From: JAJRXG01 sp964470035
Lineage (GTDB): Bacteria > Bacteroidota > Bacteroidia > Chitinophagales > Saprospiraceae
DNA: 6,504 nt
Direction of reading: 5' to 3'
Assembly (NCBI GenBank): GCA_964470035.1
Contig: CAYYBR010000242.1
Location: forward strand, 1-6,504
In this document: positions 1 to 6,504 of the stretch, piece by piece
How the letters are laid out: every line of letters begins with the position of its first letter
Numbering within the stretch: position 1 is the first letter of the stretch
The notes under the pieces: generated by a model
Database searches by the model: none
The model's input: the letters and a program-made list of their open reading frames with translations, nothing else
What the model was told of the DNA's origin: nothing
Translations under genes and position numbers: made by a program

Positions 1-2280
1 GTAGAAGATTGGTTATTTCAGACTGGATATACCATGAGTCATGATCTCAGCATCGGCGGAGGTACTGATGATGTTAGGTATTTTGCTTCTATAGGCTATC
101 TGGATACAGAAGGTATAGCGATCACTCAAGGTTATGAAAGAATCAATGCTCGACTCAACGTGGATGCTAATCTAGGTAGCAGAGTAAAAGCTGGAATAAC
201 CTTTAATGGATTTTCTGGTGATCGCGACATACTAGGTCACGATATAAGAGATCTGTTAAGAGCGTATAGTGTACATCCTATTTATCATACTGAGGCGTCT
301 ATCGCTTTTGTACAGCAGCTAGATGCGGAAGCTCAAGCCTTAGGTTTGGATCCATTTGACAATGGGTATCGAGGAGGTGATGCACCCTTTAATAATAGCA
401 TTTTCACTTTACAACCTGGAGATACAGCGCAAGATTGGCACTACGGTAGATCTAATAATGGAATAGGAGGTTCTGGTGATGCAGGTCCTGCTACGAAATT
501 AGATAACACTGATAGATCACAAAGGACATATTTTGGTAACGTAAGTGCATATCTGCAATACACTCTTGCAGATGGACTGAATATTAAGAGTGTTCTTGGT
601 GGTGATCTTAGAGATACAAGAGATTTCTTTTGGAGAGGTTTAGAATTCGACTCTAGAGCGCGAAGTACTGAGACTGCATTAGATGAATCTAATATCAAGA
701 GATCGTCAGTGTTAAGTGAGACTACTTTAAATTATAATAAGGTTCTTGGAAAGCATGACATCGGAGCAGTAGTTGGCTTAGAGTTTCAGAATTTCTATAT
801 CAATGGTGTTATACTTAATGGAACAAATGTGCCATTTGGTCAACCTGCAAATTTTGCAATTTTAGACCCAGCAGACATTCAAATTACAGAGAGAGACGAG
901 ACTATTGCTAGAAGAAGTGTTTTTGGAAGAATCAATTATGCTTACGACAATAGATATCTTGCATCAGTCTCTTTACGCAGAGATGGTGACTCAAGATTTG
1001 GTGTAAACAATAGGTTTGAAATATTTCCAGCATTCTCTTTAGGTTGGAATGTACACAATGAAGCATTCTTTAATCCAGGAGTTCTCAGTGATTTAAAACT
1101 AAGAGTCAGTAGAGGATCTTTAGGAACAACATCATTCTTGGGTGCCTTTGGTTCGTTGAGTTTATTGAATCCGCAAGCCACCATATTTGGTAATGGATTC
1201 TTGATCCCTAACGACATAGCTAATCCAGATCTTACATGGCAAACGAATACTGAAACTAACTTTGGAGCTAACCTCGGGTTTTTGCAAAATCGATTTAGAG
1301 TAAGTGTAGACTACTACACATCTGACATCGAAGATATATTAATCAATCAAAGTGTACCTGAAGTAGCAGGAACGACTTCCATCGCACTTAACTCAGGAGA
1401 TGTTAGGAGTTCTGGATTAGAGCTCGAATTTGGAGCTACTGTGATCGATAAGCCAGGTTTCCGTTGGAATGTCAGTGCGAATCTTTCAACAGTCAATAAT
1501 GAAATAACAAATTTAGGAGGTCTAGATGAATTACCGCGTGTTCAGTATGGGCAAAGTGGTAGAGGGCCGATATTTAGAAATTATGTCGGTGGTGAAATAG
1601 GCGAAATGTGGGGATTAGAAACTATAGAAGAGGTAGGATTTGAATTTTTAGAAGATGGTACAAGACACCCTAATAATCGTACAGGAGAATCTTTTGTAGT
1701 TGACCAAAATGGTGATGGTGTTATAGATGGAACACGTACTGTAGAAGAGGGTGGTGATCTAGTAAAGATAGGACAGAATACACCAGATTTCTATTGGGGA
1801 TTAAACAACCAGGTGAGCTTCGGACCTTTGGATGTCTCTACTCAGTTCCAAGGATCACATGGTGGGGAAGTGTATAATATCGATCCACTATACTATGGTT
1901 CAGAATGGAGTGGAAGATTAGTAGATGGGTTTGATGCTGAAGGTGATGGTATCGCTGATCATAATGGTCAGTTCTTCATCGGTAATAGAAGACAAACGGA
2001 TTCAGGTATCCAAAGTGCATCATACTTCGCTTTAAGAAACTTGACAATAGGATATAATTTTGATTCTAGTTTGTTGGAAGATATAGGCATAGGCTCTGCA
2101 AGAGTTTACCTTGCCTCTACGAACTTAATTTACATCGTTGGTTCTGACTACACATCTTATAATCCTGAAGGTGTAGAGATCACTAATAGTGGATACCTAG
2201 GTCCAACAACTTATGGAGTACAAGTTGGAGCGAGTCCAGTGGTGAGAAGTTTCACAGCTGGTATAAATGTTAACTTCTAA
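1..2280 (+). CDS. SusC/RagA-family TonB-dependent outer-membrane transporter, 5' end missing
   Basis: The reading frame is open from base 1 (beginning V-E-D-W-L-F-Q-T-G), so the true start lies upstream. The first ATG, at base 34, is internal. About 759 residues are visible; SusC proteins are usually around 1000, so the signal peptide, carboxypeptidase-like N-terminal domain and most of the plug are missing. Family marks (V1 = base 1): the plug/barrel-entry block TDDVRYFASIGYLDTEG at residues 22-38; many alternating amphipathic beta strands; an acidic D-Q-N-G-D-G-V-I-D loop at 568-576 followed by a G-Q-N-T-P-D-F block, typical of late SusC barrels; and a C-terminal strand ending in Phe (INVNF), as expected for BAM-dependent outer-membrane insertion. 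Role: TonB-powered import of glycan oligomers, with the SusD lipoprotein as lid. It is probably cotranscribed with the SusD gene 11 nt downstream. Substrate specificity cannot be read from this protein; alginate is inferred from the lyase gene downstream. Family call near certain. Confidence 0.96.
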   Translation, partial: VEDWLFQTGYTMSHDLSIGGGTDDVRYFASIGYLDTEGIAITQGYERINARLNVDANLGSRVKAGITFNGFSGDRDILGHDIRDLLRAYSVHPIYHTEASIAFVQQLDAEAQALGLDPFDNGYRGGDAPFNNSIFTLQPGDTAQDWHYGRSNNGIGGSGDAGPATKLDNTDRSQRTYFGNVSAYLQYTLADGLNIKSVLGGDLRDTRDFFWRGLEFDSRARSTETALDESNIKRSSVLSETTLNYNKVLGKHDIGAVVGLEFQNFYINGVILNGTNVPFGQPANFAILDPADIQITERDETIARRSVFGRINYAYDNRYLASVSLRRDGDSRFGVNNRFEIFPAFSLGWNVHNEAFFNPGVLSDLKLRVSRGSLGTTSFLGAFGSLSLLNPQATIFGNGFLIPNDIANPDLTWQTNTETNFGANLGFLQNRFRVSVDYYTSDIEDILINQSVPEVAGTTSIALNSGDVRSSGLELEFGATVIDKPGFRWNVSANLSTVNNEITNLGGLDELPRVQYGQSGRGPIFRNYVGGEIGEMWGLETIEEVGFEFLEDGTRHPNNRTGESFVVDQNGDGVIDGTRTVEEGGDLVKIGQNTPDFYWGLNNQVSFGPLDVSTQFQGSHGGEVYNIDPLYYGSEWSGRLVDGFDAEGDGIADHNGQFFIGNRRQTDSGIQSASYFALRNLTIGYNFDSSLLEDIGIGSARVYLASTNLIYIVGSDYTSYNPEGVEITNSGYLGPTTYGVQVGASPVVRSFTAGINVNF

Positions 2281-2291
2281 AGATTAGACAA

Positions 2292-3605
2292 ATGAAACTA
2301 TTTAATATTTTTCTTATAATTTCTTTGCTGTCTCTAGTTTCTTGTGAAGATTTGGATCAATCTCCTCCAAATATCGCGAGCTCAAATTCTCTTACGGATT
2401 TTGCTGGAGTTCTGAATGCCGCATATTTCTATCAACTGGGTTCCGTTACGCCTATGGCTGTGATGGGAGACTTTAGAGCGGATAATGCCTTAATGGAAGA
2501 GGAGCCATTCCCATCATTCGACAGATTCAATGGAGATTTGGTTGATATGGAAGATCAGTTTTTCGGACCATTTTATACTGCCTTATATCGATCGATTTTA
2601 AGTGCTAATACGGTTATCGAAAATTCTACCGATCCTATAGAAATAGGTGAGGCCCAGTTTTTAAGAGGCTTGTCATATTTCAAGCTTGTAAGAGTATTTG
2701 GAGATGTGACAGTTAATTTGTCGGCGTCGCCTTCAACAACTGACTTAGAAGTATTTGCGAGGCAACCAGCTTCTGAAGTTTATAACGGCGTGATTATTCC
2801 TGATCTGCAAGCTGCAGCAGCGGCTTTAGGAACTCAGAGTGTAAACGGCAGAGCCTCTAGGTTAGCAGCTCAAGGTATGCTTGGGAAAGTATACATGCAG
2901 ATCGGAGACTTTAGCAGCGCAGTTTCAGAATTAGCAGCTGTAGTTAATGGTGCTGGAGCAGCAGGATTTAGTTTACAGGATAACTTTGCTGATATTTTTG
3001 GAGTGGACAATGACCTCAATTCTGAGATCTTATTCGCAACTCAAGTATCGAGCTCTGTCGTCGACGAGTATGGGTTTTCAGAGTTTTGGTCGTGGTCAGG
3101 AGGTTTAGATACAAAGTCTTTACTTCCTCTTGATCCTGACTTGATTTCAGCGTTTGATGCAAGTCCTGGAGATCTCAGAAGAGCAGTAACGATAAATGAA
3201 GAGACGATGGCTTCTCCAAAGTTTCCTCAGACAGGAGGTCCAGATCACGATTGGATAGAACTTAGACTTGCTGATGTAATGTTATTGTATGCAGAAGCAC
3301 TGAATGAAACCGGAGCTTCAGCAAGCATGTCTCTTGGTGTTCTTGATGGTATTAGAACTAGAGCGGGATTGGCGCCACTTGATCCATCAGAGCTGAGTAG
3401 TACAGCAGCTATCAGACAAGCTATACAAGATGAAAGAAGACTTGAGATGGCGTTTGAAGGTCAACGATGGTTTGACTTGGTTAGAACTAATACTGTTAAT
3501 GCAGAATTAGGCACGACTGTGGATCCAATATACCATCTGTTTCCAGTACCGATATCGGAGATTTTGGCAAGCTTTAATGTTATAACACAGAATGCTGGTT
3601 ATTAA
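2292..3605 (+). CDS. SusD/RagB-family surface glycan-binding lipoprotein
   Basis: Complete, 437 aa. The start at 2292 is supported by a directly following signal peptide (M-K-L-F-N, then a hydrophobic run) with lipobox L15-V16-S17-C18. The residues after the Cys (E-D-L-D) are acidic, resembling the Bacteroidota lipoprotein export signal that sends SusD proteins to the cell surface. The N-terminal helical SusD region includes EAQFLRGLSYFKLVRVFGDV (120-139), a hallmark TPR-like helix pair. The C-terminal RagB/SusD domain carries ERRLEMAFEGQRWFDLVR (381-398) and ends in the usual P-I-Y-H-L-F-P-V-P-I region. Role: binds glycan at the cell surface and closes over the SusC channel to deliver oligosaccharides. 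At 437 aa it is short for the family (commonly 450-600), with little sequence between the DLRRA block and the D-W-I-E-L-R-L-A-D helix, but no motif appears broken. The 11-nt gap from the SusC gene implies one transcript. Ligand inferred as alginate oligomers from context only. Confidence 0.96.
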   Translation: MKLFNIFLIISLLSLVSCEDLDQSPPNIASSNSLTDFAGVLNAAYFYQLGSVTPMAVMGDFRADNALMEEEPFPSFDRFNGDLVDMEDQFFGPFYTALYRSILSANTVIENSTDPIEIGEAQFLRGLSYFKLVRVFGDVTVNLSASPSTTDLEVFARQPASEVYNGVIIPDLQAAAAALGTQSVNGRASRLAAQGMLGKVYMQIGDFSSAVSELAAVVNGAGAAGFSLQDNFADIFGVDNDLNSEILFATQVSSSVVDEYGFSEFWSWSGGLDTKSLLPLDPDLISAFDASPGDLRRAVTINEETMASPKFPQTGGPDHDWIELRLADVMLLYAEALNETGASASMSLGVLDGIRTRAGLAPLDPSELSSTAAIRQAIQDERRLEMAFEGQRWFDLVRTNTVNAELGTTVDPIYHLFPVPISEILASFNVITQNAGY

Positions 3606-3621
3606 TTAGTCCATAGAGTAA

Positions 3622-3642
3622 TGCTGTACTCACAGTATAGCA
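3622..3642 (+). terminator. Hairpin downstream of the susD-like gene, possible weak terminator
   Basis: Arms TGCTGTACT (3622-3630) and AGTATAGCA (3634-3642) pair over 9 bp, including one G-U wobble, around a 3-nt CAC loop. It begins 16 nt after the SusD stop codon. A short T-run (3652-3656) follows about 10 nt later, too far for a textbook intrinsic terminator. It could be a weak or partial terminator, or a 3'-end hairpin that stabilises the susCD part of a longer message. The pairing is read directly; function is inferred. Confidence 0.35.
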
Positions 3643-3650
3643 CAAAATTG

Positions 3651-3677
3651 CTTTTTCTAGGAATTTGCTAGAAAAGG
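3651..3677 (+). other. Second intergenic inverted repeat
   Basis: TTTTCTAG (3653-3660) and CTAGAAAA (3668-3675) are perfect reverse complements around a 7-nt GAATTTG loop. A T-G wobble and a C-G pair (3651/3677) extend the stem to 10 bp. The stem is AT-rich and no T-run follows directly. With the hairpin at 3622-3642 it may form a tandem RNA structure after susCD, or a DNA-binding palindrome. The repeat is real sequence; its function is unknown. Confidence 0.4.
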
Positions 3678-3712
3678 TTACAAACAAAAAACGAATAGTT
3701 TTTTCATACCAA

Positions 3713-3742
3713 TGAATAGGGAGCGGAATTGCTCCCTATTCA
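3713..3742 (+). promoter_or_regulatory. Perfect 12-bp inverted repeat just before the Nramp-like gene
   Basis: TGAATAGGGAGC (3713-3724) and GCTCCCTATTCA (3731-3742) are exact reverse complements around a 6-nt GGAATT loop. The right arm ends 6 nt before the ATG at 3749 and 15 nt before the alternative ATG at 3758. No T-run follows on either strand, so it does not look like an intrinsic terminator. In RNA it would form a stable stem with a GC-rich inner half across the region where ribosomes load, suggesting translational control. In DNA it could be an operator for a dimeric regulator. It might also be an RNA-processing or stabilising stem that separates susCD expression from the downstream genes. 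The structure is seen directly; the role is inference. Confidence 0.6.
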
Positions 3743-3748
3743 ACATTA

Positions 3749-5011
3749 ATGGTGATAATGACCAAATACTTTAACAGTCTTCTTAATAAAATAGGGCCCG
3801 GAATTATGGCCCTAGGGTTTACTATCGGAACTGGAAGTGTAACGTCTATGATCGTTGCTGGCAATGAGCACGGGATGGATTTGCTGTGGGTTTTGGTATT
3901 GAGTTGTTTCTTTTCGTGGATTCTTATGAATGCTTACGGCCGATATAACTTAGTTACCGGTGAGACTGCCTTGTATGCAATGAAAAAGAATATAAAGTAT
4001 GGAAATGTCATAGGCATCATCATTATCATAGGCATAACCATAGGACAGTGGAATTCCTTGATTGGTATACTAGGCATCACTGCCAATGCGATTTATGAAG
4101 CTTTATCCAGGATATTACCAGGGATAAGTTCTTATACATATGCAGCTGTGTTGATTATTGCGATTGTCCTGATTTCTACGTTGTATACTGTTTTATTGCG
4201 AGGGAGCTTTTCCTTAGTTGAGAAGGTATTTGTTGTATTTGTAGCTGTCATGGCATTTTCATTTATATGCTCACTACTGATTGTTATACCAAGTCCGAAG
4301 GAAGTACTGTCTGGGCTAATACCATCGATCCCAGATGTGCCTGGAGGGAATATGCTAGTGGCAGCTTTTGTGGGAACCACAATGGCCGCAGCCACTTTTC
4401 TATCTCGACCTCTTTTCTTGCTGGGGAAGGGTTGGGGTATAAAGCATATGAAGGCTCAGAGCAAAGATGCTCTCGTCGCCGCGCTATTGATTTTCTTTGT
4501 GAGTGGAACGATCATGGCTATATCAGCTGCTGCGCTAAGTGGGAAGAGTGTTACGATAAACAGTGTTATGGATATGGCCAATGTATTAGATCCGATATTA
4601 GGACGTCTAGCAGTGGCAGTATTTTTAGCTGGGGTAATGGGGGCTGGAATATCGTCCGTTTTTCCAATATTGATGATCACTCCAATATTGATTGCAGATT
4701 TTAAAAATGGAAATTTGGATATCAAATCTCGACAGTTTAAGCAAATAACAGGAGTTGCTTGTGTCATAAGTCTTGCGGTACCGGTTTTTGGATATAATCC
4801 TATCAATGCGCAAATTCTATCACAAGTATTCAATGTCTTTGTTTTGCCTGTTGTCATAGCAAGTATTTTTTACCTCTTGAATAAGAAGGAGTTAATGGGT
4901 ACCTATAAAGCATCAATGCTGATGAATGTTGGGCTCTTATTGGCATTTGTTTTTTCTTGTGTTATTTCATACACTGGAATTGAGGCTATATGGCAATCCA
5001 TAACTAGTTAA
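3749..5011 (+). CDS. Divergent Nramp (SLC11)-family inner-membrane transporter lacking the canonical metal-site residues
   Basis: 420 aa, about 11 hydrophobic segments, as in bacterial Nramp proteins of the LeuT/APC fold. Family marks: N-terminal K-I-G-P-G-I before TM1; AGNEHG-x-x-LLWVLVLS (37-52), matching the canonical AGAQFG-x-x-LLWVLLLS; the V-T-G-E-T-A block after TM2; G-A-G-I-S-S (298-303) in TM8; and N350-P-I-N-A-Q-I-L-S-Q359 before TM10. The metal-binding D-P-G-N of TM1 aligns to G27-T-G-S30, and the TM6 M-P-H to A213-A-A215, so the Asp, Asn, Met and His associated with transition-metal transport all seem replaced (hand alignment; TM6 could shift by one because M212 is adjacent). Substrate is therefore unknown: perhaps another cation such as Mg2+, or an organic solute such as an uronate. 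It lies between susD and the lyase, the usual place for an inner-membrane sugar transporter. Start 3749 gives MVIM-T; ATG 3758 (Met4) is equally plausible. Neither has a convincing Shine-Dalgarno sequence. Confidence 0.85.
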   Translation: MVIMTKYFNSLLNKIGPGIMALGFTIGTGSVTSMIVAGNEHGMDLLWVLVLSCFFSWILMNAYGRYNLVTGETALYAMKKNIKYGNVIGIIIIIGITIGQWNSLIGILGITANAIYEALSRILPGISSYTYAAVLIIAIVLISTLYTVLLRGSFSLVEKVFVVFVAVMAFSFICSLLIVIPSPKEVLSGLIPSIPDVPGGNMLVAAFVGTTMAAATFLSRPLFLLGKGWGIKHMKAQSKDALVAALLIFFVSGTIMAISAAALSGKSVTINSVMDMANVLDPILGRLAVAVFLAGVMGAGISSVFPILMITPILIADFKNGNLDIKSRQFKQITGVACVISLAVPVFGYNPINAQILSQVFNVFVLPVVIASIFYLLNKKELMGTYKASMLMNVGLLLAFVFSCVISYTGIEAIWQSITS

Positions 5012-5145
5012 TGCTTACATATGACTAGGCAGAAAGTGACCTATTAATCATTAGTGGGGAGTTCGGAAAATATTAAAGTGCTATATTCTGGGGATAAGGA
5101 AGCATCAACGAATGAGAAAAATGAGAATGAAGTAAGTAGTTAAAT
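5012..5145. other. Intergenic spacer without recognised gene
   Basis: This 134-nt gap separates the Nramp-like gene from the lyase gene. Only very short ORFs are present (for example ATG at 5112, 7 codons). A marginal wobble-containing stem at 5040-5058 and an imperfect resemblance to the Bacteroidota -7 element near 5082-5090 were seen, but neither is strong enough to call. The lyase could be read through from upstream or have its own promoter here. Confidence 0.5.
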
Positions 5146-6504
5146 ATGTTGAAGGTTTTCGATATATATCAAGTAGTACCCATTTTACTTATTCTGATTG
5201 CTGGGATGAGTTGCAAGGTTCAGCATGGAGTAGTATCTGAACTACAAGAGGATTCTCAGGCGGTAGAGAACGTACAGTCAGAAGTCGTGATGGGGGAAGG
5301 TGCTGAATCCGCCCCACTTTTTGATCAAACACTTTCGAGAATTCAGAAAGAAGTTAACGAAGAAATCGAATTAGGAGTCATAGTGCCAATTCCAAAGGAT
5401 ATGGCAGGTGGTTACACACATGAACGACACAAGAGAAATTGGTTCATACTGCAAAAGGCTGGAAGTCTATATGAATACACCGGCGATGAGAAGTATGCTA
5501 ACTATATCAAAGAGCACTTTCTGGCCTACGCCAAGCTTTTTCCCACTCTACCTCTTCATCCAACCAATAGGTCATATGCGACAGGCAAAATATTTTGGCA
5601 ATGTTTGAATGATGCTAATTGGTTGGTATACAGCAGTCAGGCTTATGCTAGTATCTACGATACGCTGTCTCACGAAGAAAGAGAACATATCGAATCTAAT
5701 CTATTTAGGCCACTAGCTGATTTTCTCTCTATAGAGAATCCTCAGTTCTTTAACCGCATTCATAATCACAGCACTTGGGCCAACGCTGCAGTAGGAATGA
5801 TTGGGTTAGTAATGAAGGATGAAGAATTAATCAACCGCGCGTTATATGGACTTCAAGATCATGAGCTTGATGAAACTATGGTAGACAATGATGGGGGTTA
5901 TATAGTTTCTGAAGGAGTTAGGCAAGCGGGCTTCTTAGCGCAGTTAGATCATTCTTTTTCGCCAGATGGCCACTTTACAGAGGGACCATATTATTTGCGA
6001 TATGCTATGACACCTTTTTTACTTTTTGGGAAAGAGTTAGATGAAGCTATGCCCGAATTGGGCATATATACCTATAGAGAAGGGATATTAAATAAGGCGG
6101 TGTATTCACTGCTGTATGAGACAGATGCCCAGGGTCAATTTTTTCCAATTAACGATGCGCAAAAAGGAATGTCATGGCTGTCAAGAGAGGTAGTGGCAGC
6201 AGTAGATATTGCTTATAAGAATTTTGGAAAAGACCCTATGCTTCTTTCGATAGCTAGAAAGCAAGGTGAAGTTATCCTAGATGATGCTGGATTTCAGGTG
6301 GCACGTGATATAGAGCGTGGCATGTCCAAGCCATTTAAGCATAAGTCTATATCATATAGAGATGGCCCGGAAGGTGATAGTGGAGGACTGTCGATTATGC
6401 GAACTTCGGGAAAAGGTGATAGCGAACTATGTGTTCTTTTTAAGTATGCCGCACAAGGAATGGGGCACGGTCATTTTGATAGATTATCTTATTCTATTTA
6501 TGAC
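5146..6504 (+). CDS. PL17-family (oligo)alginate lyase, heparinase II/III superfamily, 3' end missing
   Basis: Open from ATG 5146 to the window edge: 453 codons with no stop; PL17 enzymes are usually 700-780 aa. An in-frame TAG at 5137 makes 5146 the first possible ATG. Residues 1-23 form a hydrophobic signal ending A-G-M-S-C23, a loose lipobox, so a lipoprotein is probable. Next comes an alpha/alpha-toroid lyase domain (about 50-385) with GKIFWQCLND (147-156), N207-H208-S-T-W, and SPDGHFTEGPYYLRYA (272-287), then the start of the heparinase II/III-like beta domain with G-M-G-H441-G-H443-F-D (438-445). From memory of Saccharophagus Alg17c, Q152, N207/H208, Y282 and H443 match its substrate-binding/catalytic Gln, Asn-His, Tyr and zinc-site His; the remaining Tyr and zinc ligands would lie past the edge. 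Family reaction: exolytic beta-elimination of alginate oligomers, releasing unsaturated monouronate that becomes DEH. The absence of acidic residues after C23 (K-V-Q-H) suggests periplasmic facing. Another heparinase II/III lyase family (e.g. PL15) is less likely. Confidence 0.88.
   Translation, partial: MLKVFDIYQVVPILLILIAGMSCKVQHGVVSELQEDSQAVENVQSEVVMGEGAESAPLFDQTLSRIQKEVNEEIELGVIVPIPKDMAGGYTHERHKRNWFILQKAGSLYEYTGDEKYANYIKEHFLAYAKLFPTLPLHPTNRSYATGKIFWQCLNDANWLVYSSQAYASIYDTLSHEEREHIESNLFRPLADFLSIENPQFFNRIHNHSTWANAAVGMIGLVMKDEELINRALYGLQDHELDETMVDNDGGYIVSEGVRQAGFLAQLDHSFSPDGHFTEGPYYLRYAMTPFLLFGKELDEAMPELGIYTYREGILNKAVYSLLYETDAQGQFFPINDAQKGMSWLSREVVAAVDIAYKNFGKDPMLLSIARKQGEVILDDAGFQVARDIERGMSKPFKHKSISYRDGPEGDSGGLSIMRTSGKGDSELCVLFKYAAQGMGHGHFDRLSYSIYD

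Noticed and set aside
3696..3703. TAGTTTTT resembling the Bacteroidota -7 promoter element TAnnTTTG
   Set aside because: The final G is absent and no TTTG-type -33 element is at the right distance (nearest TTTG at 3664-3667 is about 28 nt away). Short AT-rich matches are common here.
4267..4704. 145-codon + strand ORF inside the Nramp-like gene in another frame
   Set aside because: Its Cys/Arg/Ser-rich translation resembles no family, while the overlapping frame is a full, recognisable membrane protein. It is a frame shadow, not evidence of a frameshift.
4456..4857. Antisense ORF of 133 codons within the Nramp-like gene
   Set aside because: It lies wholly opposite a well-supported CDS, shows no domain, and long antisense frames are expected opposite hydrophobic coding sequence.
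5040..5058. Stem CCTATTAA/TTAGTGGG with a 3-nt loop after the Nramp-like gene
   Set aside because: Eight pairs including two G-U wobbles, AT-rich and without a T-run; too weak to call a terminator.
5082..5090. TATATTCTG, a partial -7-like match upstream of the lyase gene
   Set aside because: It mismatches the consensus core, and the nearest TTCG upstream (5062-5065) is a poor -33 match at only 16 nt spacing.
5408..5608. 66-codon + strand ORF within the lyase region
   Set aside because: It is out of frame with the continuous 453-codon lyase frame that carries the PL17 motifs.
1..6504. CRISPR arrays, tRNA/rRNA genes, insertion sequences or phage genes
   Set aside because: No regularly spaced repeats, transposase-like ORFs or recognisable RNA genes were seen; the window is almost entirely PUL coding sequence.

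Overview
The window looks like the middle of a polysaccharide utilisation locus (PUL) from a member of the Bacteroidota. The evidence is an adjacent SusC-like/SusD-like pair, which is essentially confined to that phylum, together with an AT-leaning base composition and no clear Shine-Dalgarno sequences before the starts. All four genes lie on the + strand. The last gene resembles a family PL17 alginate lyase, so the likely substrate is alginate and the likely habitat is marine or brown-algal. The finer lineage (Flavobacteriia or Cytophagia type) cannot be settled from this sequence.

Layout: 1-2280 is the C-terminal three quarters of a SusC-like TonB-dependent outer-membrane transporter, whose start lies upstream of the window. 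2292-3605 is a complete SusD-like surface glycan-binding lipoprotein, 11 nt behind SusC. 3606-3748 is a 143-nt gap with three inverted repeats; the last is a perfect 12-bp stem ending 6 nt before the next start codon. 3749-5011 is a complete, divergent Nramp/SLC11-fold inner-membrane transporter. 5012-5145 is a 134-nt gap with little recognisable content. 5146-6504 is the N-terminal ~453 residues of a PL17-like alginate lyase, still open at the window edge.

Inferred joint function: SusC/SusD would bind alginate oligosaccharides at the cell surface and import them through the outer membrane. The PL17-like enzyme, a probable periplasm-facing lipoprotein, would cut them exolytically to unsaturated monouronate. 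The integral membrane protein between them sits where such loci usually encode an inner-membrane sugar-acid transporter. It appears to lack the residues Nramp proteins use to bind metal, so its substrate is the main open question here. No regulator, endolytic lyase or DEH-processing enzyme falls inside the window.
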